NCBI GenBank assembly: GCA_036389715.1
Contig: DASVWH010000224.1
Coordinates: forward strand, 1-15,916
Reading direction: 5' to 3'
Origin: DASVWH01 sp036389715
GTDB taxonomy: Bacteria; Acidobacteriota; Blastocatellia; Pyrinomonadales; Pyrinomonadaceae
DNA: 15,916 nucleotides
The stretch's first letter is position 1; each line of letters starts with the position of its first letter. The notes beneath the pieces are model-generated. The model saw only the letters and a program-made list of their open reading frames with translations, searched no databases and was not told the origin of the DNA. Of the stretch, positions 7,179 through 13,539 are shown one piece after another. The position numbers and the translations under genes are program-made.

Positions 7179-9575
7179 TCAGTTTCCATTAACGAGCGAG
7201 CGCGGGCGCAGCTTCCCGGATGCCCCGGCGGGCGCAGGCACGCTCTTTTCGACCAGGGAGCCGGTCCCGGTCCGCTGCCTGATGGTGCGCGGCCAGATGA
7301 TGCAAAAGCGGCTGCCAGCCTGCGGCTCGCTCTCGACGCTGATCTCGCCTTCGAGCAGCTCGACGATCTTGCGCGTGATGGCCAGGCCGAGTCCCGTCCC
7401 GCCGTAAGAGCGCGCGAGGCGGTCGTCAACCTGCCTGAACTCGTCGAAGATGTAGCCGAGCGCATCCGTAGAGATGCCGATGCCCGTGTCGCTGACCTGC
7501 AAGTACCAGCGGTCTGTGTTGAGCGGCCCGGCCGTCACCGTGACGTGCCCGGCCGAGGTAAACTTGAGCGCGTTTCCGATTAGATTCGTGAGCACCTGCT
7601 GGAGCTTGTGCCTGTCCGTCAACACCTGGCCCAGCTCCGGCGAAATCTCGGCGCGCAGCTCTATCTGCTTGCCCTTCGTCTCGGGCACATAGTCCTGAAC
7701 AATCTCGTTAACGAGGCTCGTCACATCAACGCTCTCCAGGTGAAGCGCGGCGCGCCCGGCTTCGAGCCTCGAATAATCGAGCAGGTCGTTGACCAGCTCC
7801 AGGAGCGAGCGCGCGTTGCGCTCCATCCGCGTCACGGCCTCGCCCTGAAGCGGCGCGAGCGGCGATTGAGGGTCGCGTTCGAGCAGTTGGCAGAGACCGA
7901 TGATGACGTTCAAAGGGGTCCGCAGCTCGTGCGTGATGTTGGAGACGAAGGCAGACTTCAGGCGGTCGTGCTCGCGCAGCCGGTCGTAGGCGGCGACCAA
8001 CTCGCCGTGATGATGCACTTCCTCCGTGATGTCTCGAAAGACGGCGACCGCGCCCTCCGGGCTCTCGTTCTCGCCCATCAGAGGGGTGGCGGAGATGGCG
8101 ACGACGCGCTTCTCTCCGTCGTCGCGGACTATCTTCTGCTGCTCGCCGGAGATGTGCTCGCGCAGTTCGAGCGCGCGCCAGAGCGGGTTCTCTTCGGTCG
8201 AGAGCGGGCGGCCGTCCAGGTCTCCGAAGGCGATGTCTGCGATCAGCGCCTGCGCACCGTCCGGGAAATCGCTCGGTTGACGGCCGATGATTCTCGCGCC
8301 CGCCGGATTGATCTTGTAGAGCCCCTGCCGGTTGATGATGATAACGCCTTCGTTCATCTGGTTAATGACGCTCTCAAGCTCGGCGGCGCGGGCCTTGCCG
8401 GAAGCGAAGGCTGCGGTCGCCAGCTTCTCGGCCCGGACGCGCTTGGTGACTTCCGAGAGAATCAGGATCAGGTCGCCGCGCCCGGCGCTGCGCGCACTGG
8501 TCGGCCAGATGGTCACGTCCCAGAAACTAACCCCGCCCGCGTCCTCGCCGTCATCCTTCTTATTGCGCGCGACCAGGTTCAACGGCAGGCCGTAAGTGAC
8601 GAAGGGCTTGCGCGTCCGGCGCACGTCTTCGACGATGTCGCTCAGGACGGCGAGCCCGGCCGCCGCTTCATAGAGCCCGCGCCCCGTCAGGACACCGACT
8701 TCACGCCGGACGAAACCGGCGAAGGTGGAATTGGCTTTGCGAACGATCAAACGCTCGTCCAGGATGACGAGCCCGAGCGGCAGGCCGTCGAGCATCTCTT
8801 CGATGAACAGTCCCTGCGTCTGTAACTCGTCGAACTTGCTCTGCAACTGCCCGGCCATGACGTTGAAGTTCTGGGCCAGCGCCCCAACCTCATCGTCCGT
8901 TTCGACGGCCACGCGCTCGTGCAGCTGGCCCTCGCCGAGCGTCGAAGCCGTCGCCGCCAGCTCGCGCAAGGGCTTGGTGAAACGCCCGACAGCCCAGACG
9001 CCGAGCAGAATCGAAGCCAGCAGCCCCGCCGCCCAGGTCGCCGCGAGCATCAGGATGGAGCGGCCTGCGGTCGTATTCTCCGCCACGGGCACGCCGACGG
9101 CGACGCTCCAGCCGGAGCGTTCGACCCGCCTGACGCCCGTCATGCGCGTCACGCCGTCGGTCCACCTGGACCTCTGTGTGTTGGCCGCAGGTCCGGCCGC
9201 TTCCGGGACGGGCCCGCCGAGCGAAGGGTTATTGACGGCGTGCCCCGCGGCGTCATAGACGATGATTACTTTTTCCACGCCCGAAGCCGTGTCCTGGTGC
9301 AGGCGCGCATAGAGAGAGAGAGCCTCGGCCTGCGGCAGAGCCTCGCCCTGAGTGGCGGCGGCCGGGTGCTGTTCGAGCCAGGCGTTGAGGGCGTTAGCGG
9401 CCGTCATCGTCTCGATGCGCGCGATGGTCGCGGCCTGTTCGTTGAGGTCCACGCGATAGCTATTTAACTGGAGCAGGCTGATGCCGAGCAGCGGCAGAGA
9501 GAGCACGGCCAGCAGGACCAGGAGCCTGGTTCGCACGCTGCGCAGAAGGGGCATTGTTCTGCTCGGCCTCGTCAT
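7179..9575 (-). CDS. Membrane sensor histidine kinase: Cache-like sensor, HAMP, two PAS, HisKA, HATPase
   Basis: This 798-residue kinase has a membrane helix at about 16-37 and a periplasmic sensor (38-171) with VEKVIIVYDAAGHAVNNPS and GWSVAVGVPV, typical of Cache/PDC domains. The second helix is at 172-195, then HAMP (196-248) and two PAS-like domains (about 260-370 and 400-515). The HisKA H-box is SNITHELRTPLN with phospho-acceptor H549. The HATPase boxes are all present: N-box LTNLIGNALKFT, G1 DTGIGIS, F-box FDEFRQVD and G2 GGTGLGLAI. It should autophosphorylate and pass phosphate to a receiver, most simply the CheY-like protein two genes upstream or the NtrC-like protein at 11531. The start ATG overlaps the preceding stop (ATGA) and has GGAAGGA eight bases before it. 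There is no receiver domain at the C-terminus. Confidence 0.92.
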   Translation of the reverse strand: MTRPSRTMPLLRSVRTRLLVLLAVLSLPLLGISLLQLNSYRVDLNEQAATIARIETMTAANALNAWLEQHPAAATQGEALPQAEALSLYARLHQDTASGVEKVIIVYDAAGHAVNNPSLGGPVPEAAGPAANTQRSRWTDGVTRMTGVRRVERSGWSVAVGVPVAENTTAGRSILMLAATWAAGLLASILLGVWAVGRFTKPLRELAATASTLGEGQLHERVAVETDDEVGALAQNFNVMAGQLQSKFDELQTQGLFIEEMLDGLPLGLVILDERLIVRKANSTFAGFVRREVGVLTGRGLYEAAAGLAVLSDIVEDVRRTRKPFVTYGLPLNLVARNKKDDGEDAGGVSFWDVTIWPTSARSAGRGDLILILSEVTKRVRAEKLATAAFASGKARAAELESVINQMNEGVIIINRQGLYKINPAGARIIGRQPSDFPDGAQALIADIAFGDLDGRPLSTEENPLWRALELREHISGEQQKIVRDDGEKRVVAISATPLMGENESPEGAVAVFRDITEEVHHHGELVAAYDRLREHDRLKSAFVSNITHELRTPLNVIIGLCQLLERDPQSPLAPLQGEAVTRMERNARSLLELVNDLLDYSRLEAGRAALHLESVDVTSLVNEIVQDYVPETKGKQIELRAEISPELGQVLTDRHKLQQVLTNLIGNALKFTSAGHVTVTAGPLNTDRWYLQVSDTGIGISTDALGYIFDEFRQVDDRLARSYGGTGLGLAITRKIVELLEGEISVESEPQAGSRFCIIWPRTIRQRTGTGSLVEKSVPAPAGASGKLRPRSLVNGN

Positions 9576-10090
9576 GATTGATGTCCTTCCGGGAAATCCG
9601 TCCGGCGGCGACGCGGCGGCGGCCAGACGGAAGTGCGCGTTTCGACCGGCGGACGCAGGCTGGCTGCGTAGATAACCAGCAATTGGGCCAGCATCTCATC
9701 TACGAAAAGGTCGGCACGCCGCAGCGCGTCGCGCAATTCCCAGAGGTCTCCCTCGGCGGCGCTAATCCCTTCGCGCCATAAAAAATCAGAGAATACCTTA
9801 CGAAAGATCATCAACTCTCGTGCCACTTCATCGAGCAGCGCGCCCTGGTGAAAGCGGATGTGGGCGTGAAAACGGAGGCGGCGGGTGGCCTCGACGATCT
9901 CGCCGTCGGTCGCATTATGCGCGATGATGCGCGAGAGTTCCTCCAGCATGTCGGGCAGGTGGCTGACCAGTTGGCCGTAGGAGAGCATCGCGGCCAGTTC
10001 CGTGCGGCGCTCGCCGTAGATTTCGTCCACCCAGGCGCGAATAATCGCGTCCTCGTTTTCTCGAATCAGTTTGGTGAATTGTTGGGGCAT
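9572..10090 (-). CDS. Stand-alone RsbRD_N-like sensor-domain protein
   Basis: This all-helical 172-residue protein begins QQFTKLIRENEDAIIRAW and continues with YGERRTELAAMLSYGQLVSH, DMLEELSRII and FHQGALLDEVARELMIFRKV. This is the pattern of the RsbT co-antagonist RsbRD N-terminal domain (PF14361-like), usually found as the input domain of histidine kinases or stressosome proteins. Here it makes up almost the whole protein, followed by an Arg/Pro-rich tail (PPPRRRRTDFPEG) with no output domain. It lies 18 bases after the receiver gene and its stop overlaps the kinase start. An adaptor or inhibitor that joins the receiver and the kinase is the natural inference. The family call rests on motif recall, without a profile search. 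Confidence 0.7.
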   Translation of the reverse strand: MPQQFTKLIRENEDAIIRAWVDEIYGERRTELAAMLSYGQLVSHLPDMLEELSRIIAHNATDGEIVEATRRLRFHAHIRFHQGALLDEVARELMIFRKVFSDFLWREGISAAEGDLWELRDALRRADLFVDEMLAQLLVIYAASLRPPVETRTSVWPPPRRRRTDFPEGHQS

Positions 10091-10108
10091 CCGGGAGAGT
10101 GCGGCCTG

Positions 10109-10501
10109 CTAAGATTTAGGAAGCAAGCGACTTAAGAGCGCTTCCAACTGGTCGAAGTCGATCGGTTTGGTGACGTAATCGTTACAGCCTGCGGCCAGCG
10201 CATCGGCGTGAAAATCGGCCGTGTCGTGGGCCGAAACCGCGACAATCGGGACGTGGCGCAGCCCCTCGTGCTGGCGTATCCGGCGCGTCGCGGCCAGGCC
10301 GTCGAGCAGCGGCAGGCTCAAATCCATCAAAATCAGGCTCGGCCGCTCTCGATAAGCCAGTTCGACGGCCTCCTCGCCGTTAATGGCTTCGAGCACCTGG
10401 TAGCCGCTCATCTCCAGCAAGCGTCTCATCATAAAACGGTTGTCCTCAAAATCCTCCACGACCATGACGGTCGGCCGCCCGTCCCCGTTGCTCTGATCCA
10501 T
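10109..10501 (-). CDS. CheY-like single-domain response regulator
   Basis: This 130-residue protein is one receiver domain. The acidic pocket is E16/D17, the phospho-acceptor is D60 (LILMDLSLP), the switch Ser is S90 (VPIVAVSA) and the conserved Lys is K112 (NDYVTKPID). There is no DNA-binding or enzymatic output domain, so it acts by protein contact or as a phosphate carrier in a relay. It is the first gene of a three-gene minus-strand operon with the RsbRD_N-like protein and the sensor kinase. The start ATG has GGAG ten bases upstream. The divergent 217-base region beyond it should hold its promoter. Confidence 0.93.
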   Translation of the reverse strand: MDQSNGDGRPTVMVVEDFEDNRFMMRRLLEMSGYQVLEAINGEEAVELAYRERPSLILMDLSLPLLDGLAATRRIRQHEGLRHVPIVAVSAHDTADFHADALAAGCNDYVTKPIDFDQLEALLSRLLPKS

Positions 10502-10718
10502 CGCTAGGAATCTCCATTTTCAGACTGCGCGGCCGAATAACAGTTCCGGTCGAGCAGCCACCACTTTAATGCATGACTAGCATACGGTGGGTTTTTTTGT
10601 TAAGATGGCGCATCGAAACGCAACACATTGAAACGCATCTTTTGGGTTTAATTCGTACACGCGAACCGACCTCTGCGCCTCTTCGGCCTGTGCGCAGGCG
10701 GCCCGCGACTGAAGGCTC
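10502..10718. promoter_or_regulatory. Divergent intergenic region between the receiver operon and the kinase-like gene
   Basis: These 217 bases separate a minus-strand and a plus-strand gene and must hold both promoters unless transcription comes from farther away. I could not find a convincing -35/-10 pair: TTGAAA at 10628-10633 is a fair -35 for the plus strand, but the TTTAAT at 10647 is only 13 bases later. The AT-rich core around 10565-10610 is clearly unlike the flanking coding DNA. Confidence 0.45.
10558..10598 (+). terminator. Terminator-like hairpin with T7 tract in a divergent leader
   Basis: CCACC at 10558-10562 pairs with GGTGG at 10586-10590. Inside it ATGC at 10569-10572 pairs with GCAT at 10580-10583, and seven T follow at 10592-10598. 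Read on the plus strand this has the shape of a weak intrinsic terminator. No plus-strand gene ends nearby, so it would stop antisense or leader transcripts. The internal loop is asymmetric and the stem is short. Confidence 0.3.
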
Positions 10719-11387
10719 GTGAACAATATGAAGCCCTTATTATCGGAGATAGAAGATGCCGGGACGCTCCAGAAGCTGGGGCGCGCCTCCGTCCAGATTA
10801 TTCACGACCTCAAAAATCAGATAAATGGTCTCAAACTCTATGCCACGTTCCTGCGCAAGCGGATGGAAAAGAGCGAGAGGCCCCCGGACGAGCAGGAAAC
10901 CATCGCCAAACTGATCGCCGGGCTCGAACGCGCGGCGGCCGATATGGCGACCATCGTGCGCTACGGCCGCCCGATTGAGCTGCGCCCCCAGCCGCACGCC
11001 GACCTCGCCAAAATCCTGTCCGGCCTGGAAAACGGGGACGGCCTGCGCATCGAAGCCGGGGACGGTCCCGTCGAAGGCCGGTTCGATGTCGTGGCCATCA
11101 CCGAAGCCTTCAAAACCGTCACGGCCACGGCGCTCGGCATGCGCCCGGCTGAAGACGATGGCCCGCTCTCGATTTGCCTGCTCCCCTCGGCGGAGGGCGG
11201 CCGGAGAGCCGCTGTCGTCGAATGGCGGACGGTGAAATCAAACAACGGGACGGACCCGTTCCGCTCTTTCAGCGGCAGCGACGGGCTGCGGATGTCGCTC
11301 GCCGCCAGAATCATAGAGGCGCACGGCGGTGAGGCCCGACAGGAGGCCAACACCCTGCGCGTTCGCCTGCCGCTTGAGCCTGATTAG
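10719..11387 (+). CDS. Histidine-kinase-like protein with intact H-box and degenerate ATP-binding domain
   Basis: The 222-residue protein has a dimerisation helix with SVQIIHDLKNQINGLKL (H29) and a second helix near 60-82 ending ATIVRYGRPIEL, the two-helix DHp pattern of NtrB-like kinases. In the following domain the N-box position (DVVAITEAFKTVTATAL, residues 123-139) has Thr at the two places where Asn is expected. No DxGxG G1 box exists, and the G2 position reads SGSDGLRMSLAARIIEAHGG in place of GTGLGLA. It is therefore probably unable to bind ATP normally and may serve as a phosphotransfer or scaffold protein. It is cytoplasmic, with no membrane helix. The start is either GTG 10719 (GAAGG three bases before) or ATG 10728 (same site, 12 bases before). 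An NtrC-like gene follows 143 bases later. Confidence 0.72.
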   Translation: MNNMKPLLSEIEDAGTLQKLGRASVQIIHDLKNQINGLKLYATFLRKRMEKSERPPDEQETIAKLIAGLERAAADMATIVRYGRPIELRPQPHADLAKILSGLENGDGLRIEAGDGPVEGRFDVVAITEAFKTVTATALGMRPAEDDGPLSICLLPSAEGGRRAAVVEWRTVKSNNGTDPFRSFSGSDGLRMSLAARIIEAHGGEARQEANTLRVRLPLEPD

Positions 11388-11530
11388 TCAATCGCGGGCC
11401 GTCAAGCGCCAGGATGAAAGGCAAAGCGGCTTTATCCATTGACGACTGATGATTGGCCAGTGAGCATTGAAGATTGACCGGGTTCGATTCCCGACCAACG
11501 ACAGTTATTCTCAGAGGAGTAAAGGAAACG
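11388..11530. other. Short intergenic region with ATTGA-type repeats and a tRNA T-arm-like hairpin
   Basis: These 143 bases separate the kinase-like gene from the sigma-54 activator gene. ATTGA occurs at 11438, 11466 and 11473, with GATTG at 11451. At 11479-11493 CGGG-TTCGATT-CCCG forms a 4-bp stem with a 7-base loop identical to a tRNA T-arm. No acceptor, D or anticodon arm can be built around it, so it is not a tRNA gene. Confidence 0.4.
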
Positions 11531-12919
11531 GTGGAACGTAAAGACGCACGCATTCTGGTAATTGACGATGAACCGATGATGGCCGATTCGCTCAAGCAGA
11601 ATCTGGTCGAAGAAGGCTACGCGGTGGAGACGGCGGCGACCGGGGCCGAAGCCGTCGAGCTCTTTGACCGCGGCGCTCATCACCTGGCCATCTGTGACCT
11701 GGCGCTGCCGGACATGGACGGCCTGGAGGTCCTGCGCCACATGAAGGACGTTCGCCCGGAGATGGAAGTGATCGTCGTCACGGGCTACGGGACGGTGGCG
11801 CGCGCCGTGGAAGCGACGAAGGCGGGCGCCTTCTATTTCGTCGAGAAGCCTTTCGACTTCGACCAGATGCTGCCGCTGGTCGAGAGAGCGCTGGAGAGCC
11901 GCGAGCTGCGCGCCGAGACCAAGATGATGCGCGACCGCCTCGCCACGCGGGCGGAATACTTCAACATCATCGGCTCGTCCAAGCAGATGCAGATGATTTA
12001 CGAGACCATCGAATCGGTGGCCAAATCGGACGCCAACGTGCTCATCGTCGGAGAATCCGGCACGGGCAAAGAGCTGATCGCCAACGCCATCCATTACAAC
12101 TCCCTGCGCTCGAAGAAGCCCTTCATCAAGGTCAACTGCGCGGCGCTGCCCAAGGAGCTGATCGAATCCGAGCTGTTCGGACATACCAAGGGCGCGTTCA
12201 CGGGCGCTCATGCGGACAAGGAGGGACTGGTCCAGCACGCGGCTGGCGGCTCGCTGATGCTCGACGAAATCGCCGAGATGCCGGTCGAGCTTCAACCGAA
12301 GCTCCTGCGCGTGCTGCAAGAGAGAAGCTATCGCAAGATCGGGTCGGAGAAGACCTACGCCGTTGATTTTCGTCTCATCTGCTCGACAAATCGCCTGCCC
12401 GCGGACGCCATCCGCGACGGCCTCCTGCGCGACGACCTCTTCTATCGCATCTCGACGATCACGATTCACGTTCCGCCCCTGCGCGAGCGCGCCGAAGACA
12501 TACAGCTTCTGACCGAGCACTTCTTGAAAATCTACTCGCAGAAGTATGACCGCCCGATTACGGGCGTCTCGCAGGCCGCTTACCAGCGTCTCTTCTCGCA
12601 CCCCTGGCCGGGCAACGTCCGCGAGTTGCAGAATGTGATAGAGCGCGCAGTGCTCCTGGCCAAGAGCACCAAGATCGAGCCCGTTGACCTGCCCTTCGAT
12701 AACGGCTCGCTGCCGGAAGGCGCGACGCAGGGCTCCGAGTGGGCCGTGCCGCCCAACATGACGCTCGAAGACATCGAGAAGCTGGTCATCGAAAAGACGC
12801 TGCAAAGGACGGGCGGCAACAAACAGGCCGCCGCCAACCTGCTCGGCATCTATCGCCCGCGCCTCTACAGCAAGATCAGGAAGTACCGGATAGATGTCGG
12901 CCAGCTCGTCTCGCCCTGA
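11531..12919 (+). CDS. Sigma-54-dependent response regulator, NtrC family
   Basis: The 462-residue protein has three domains. The receiver has D12/D13, phospho-acceptor D56 (AICDLALPDMDG) and the Lys of FVEKPFDF. The AAA+ domain has Walker A GESGTGKE (174-181), the sigma-54-contacting loop GAFTGA (221-226), Walker B SLMLDEIAEM and the HPWPGNVRELQN sensor II motif. A Fis-type HTH forms the C-terminus (TGGNKQAAANLLGIYRPRLY). When phosphorylated it should hydrolyse ATP to open sigma-54 promoters. The frame is open from a TTG at 11474, but GTG 11531 fits the receiver start and has AAGGA four bases and GAGGAG about eleven bases upstream. Likely partners are the kinase-like protein just upstream and the membrane kinase across the divergent region. 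Target genes are unknown; I saw no good -24/-12 site in the window. Confidence 0.92.
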   Translation: MERKDARILVIDDEPMMADSLKQNLVEEGYAVETAATGAEAVELFDRGAHHLAICDLALPDMDGLEVLRHMKDVRPEMEVIVVTGYGTVARAVEATKAGAFYFVEKPFDFDQMLPLVERALESRELRAETKMMRDRLATRAEYFNIIGSSKQMQMIYETIESVAKSDANVLIVGESGTGKELIANAIHYNSLRSKKPFIKVNCAALPKELIESELFGHTKGAFTGAHADKEGLVQHAAGGSLMLDEIAEMPVELQPKLLRVLQERSYRKIGSEKTYAVDFRLICSTNRLPADAIRDGLLRDDLFYRISTITIHVPPLRERAEDIQLLTEHFLKIYSQKYDRPITGVSQAAYQRLFSHPWPGNVRELQNVIERAVLLAKSTKIEPVDLPFDNGSLPEGATQGSEWAVPPNMTLEDIEKLVIEKTLQRTGGNKQAAANLLGIYRPRLYSKIRKYRIDVGQLVSP

Positions 12920-12949
12920 GCGGGCTGACAAAGAGCCAGGCATAATTAA

Positions 12950-13028
12950 AGGTCGAAAGTAAAAGCCGGGACGGGCGCGAGCCCCCTTTGCTGATGAAGA
13001 TTATCAGCCTGACTTTTACTTTCGACCT
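12950..13028. repeat. Perfect 16-bp inverted repeat enclosing two hairpins (three-way-junction-like), possible bidirectional terminator
   Basis: AGGTCGAAAGTAAAAG at 12950-12965 is the exact reverse complement of 13013-13028. Inside are GGGC-GCGA-GCCC (12973-12984, a GNRA tetraloop) and GCTGAT-GAAGATT-ATCAGC (12990-13008). A degenerate direct copy of the right arm follows (TTTTACTTCCGAGCC from about 13033), starting with a TTTTT tract. The element fills the 164-base gap between two convergent genes, where a shared terminator is expected; the size and inner hairpins are unusual for one. Confidence 0.7.
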
Positions 13029-13083
13029 CAGTTTTTACTTCCGAGCCGACTTTTGCCTGGGCCTTTTGCGCGCCGCCATAGTG

Positions 13084-13467
13084 TTAGTCCAACTGGTAGG
13101 TCGCCACGCTCGTCGGCGTCTCGAAACAGCGCACCTTGTAAACCTTCACACGCTCCGTCCCGACGCGCGCACCGACGCGCTCCAGGATATAGCGCGCTAG
13201 ATTCTCGGCCGAGGGGTTGAGTTCTACGTCGAAGGGCGGCAGCTCGTTGATGTTGCGGTGGTCCAGGTACTGCACGATCTCGTCGGCGGCGTCTTTGAGC
13301 TCGCCGAAATCGACGAGCAGCCCGATGTTGTCCAGCTCGCGCCCGCGCGCGTAAATCTCTATCTTGTAGTTGTGCCCGTGCAGGTTCTCGCACTTCCCCT
13401 TATAGCCGCGCAGCTGGTGCGCGCTGGAGAAATTGCGCTCGATCATGACTTCAAATTGTCCGGCCAT
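13084..13467 (-). CDS. queD: 6-carboxy-5,6,7,8-tetrahydropterin synthase, QueD family
   Basis: This 127-residue protein has all expected active-site elements of the PTPS/QueD fold. The zinc ligands are H17 (FSSAHQL), H30 and H32 (CENLHGHNY). The catalytic Cys is C26, the His of LDHRNIN is H70, and the late Glu lies in CFETPTSVATY. It would convert 7,8-dihydroneopterin triphosphate to 6-carboxytetrahydropterin, the second step toward 7-deazaguanine (queuosine) precursors. No queC, queE or folE is in the window, so the pathway assignment rests on the Cys-type active site and length. The start ATG is preceded by AGAGGA about ten bases upstream. It lies 72 bases downstream of the helicase gene on the same strand. 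Confidence 0.9.
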   Translation of the reverse strand: MAGQFEVMIERNFSSAHQLRGYKGKCENLHGHNYKIEIYARGRELDNIGLLVDFGELKDAADEIVQYLDHRNINELPPFDVELNPSAENLARYILERVGARVGTERVKVYKVRCFETPTSVATYQLD

Positions 13468-13539
13468 TCTGCTCTTTATCCTCTTGATTCGACCGGCCCT
13501 TTGCGAGAGTAAAGGGGGCCGGGCTCGCGTCTGAACATA

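Noticed and set aside
7608..8825. 405-codon plus-strand open frame opposite the sensor kinase
   Set aside because: It lies wholly antisense to clear PAS and HisKA coding sequence and its translation has no domain features.
10610..10628. Possible sigma-54 -24/-12 site (TGGCGC...)
   Set aside because: The GG and GC elements are not at the required spacing and the -12 element lacks TTGC.
11400..11510. Complete tRNA gene around the T-arm-like hairpin
   Set aside because: No acceptor complement, D-arm or anticodon arm can be drawn in the preceding 70 bases.
11432..12943. 503-codon minus-strand open frame opposite the sigma-54 activator gene
   Set aside because: It spans the activator gene, has no recognisable domain, and is rich in Arg, Leu, Asp and His as expected from antisense reading of high-GC codons.
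856..13467. Functional link between the PTPS_related membrane protein and queD
   Set aside because: The PTPS name of the membrane family is historical; it has none of the His/Cys active site seen in queD, and the two genes are 10 kb apart on opposite strands.
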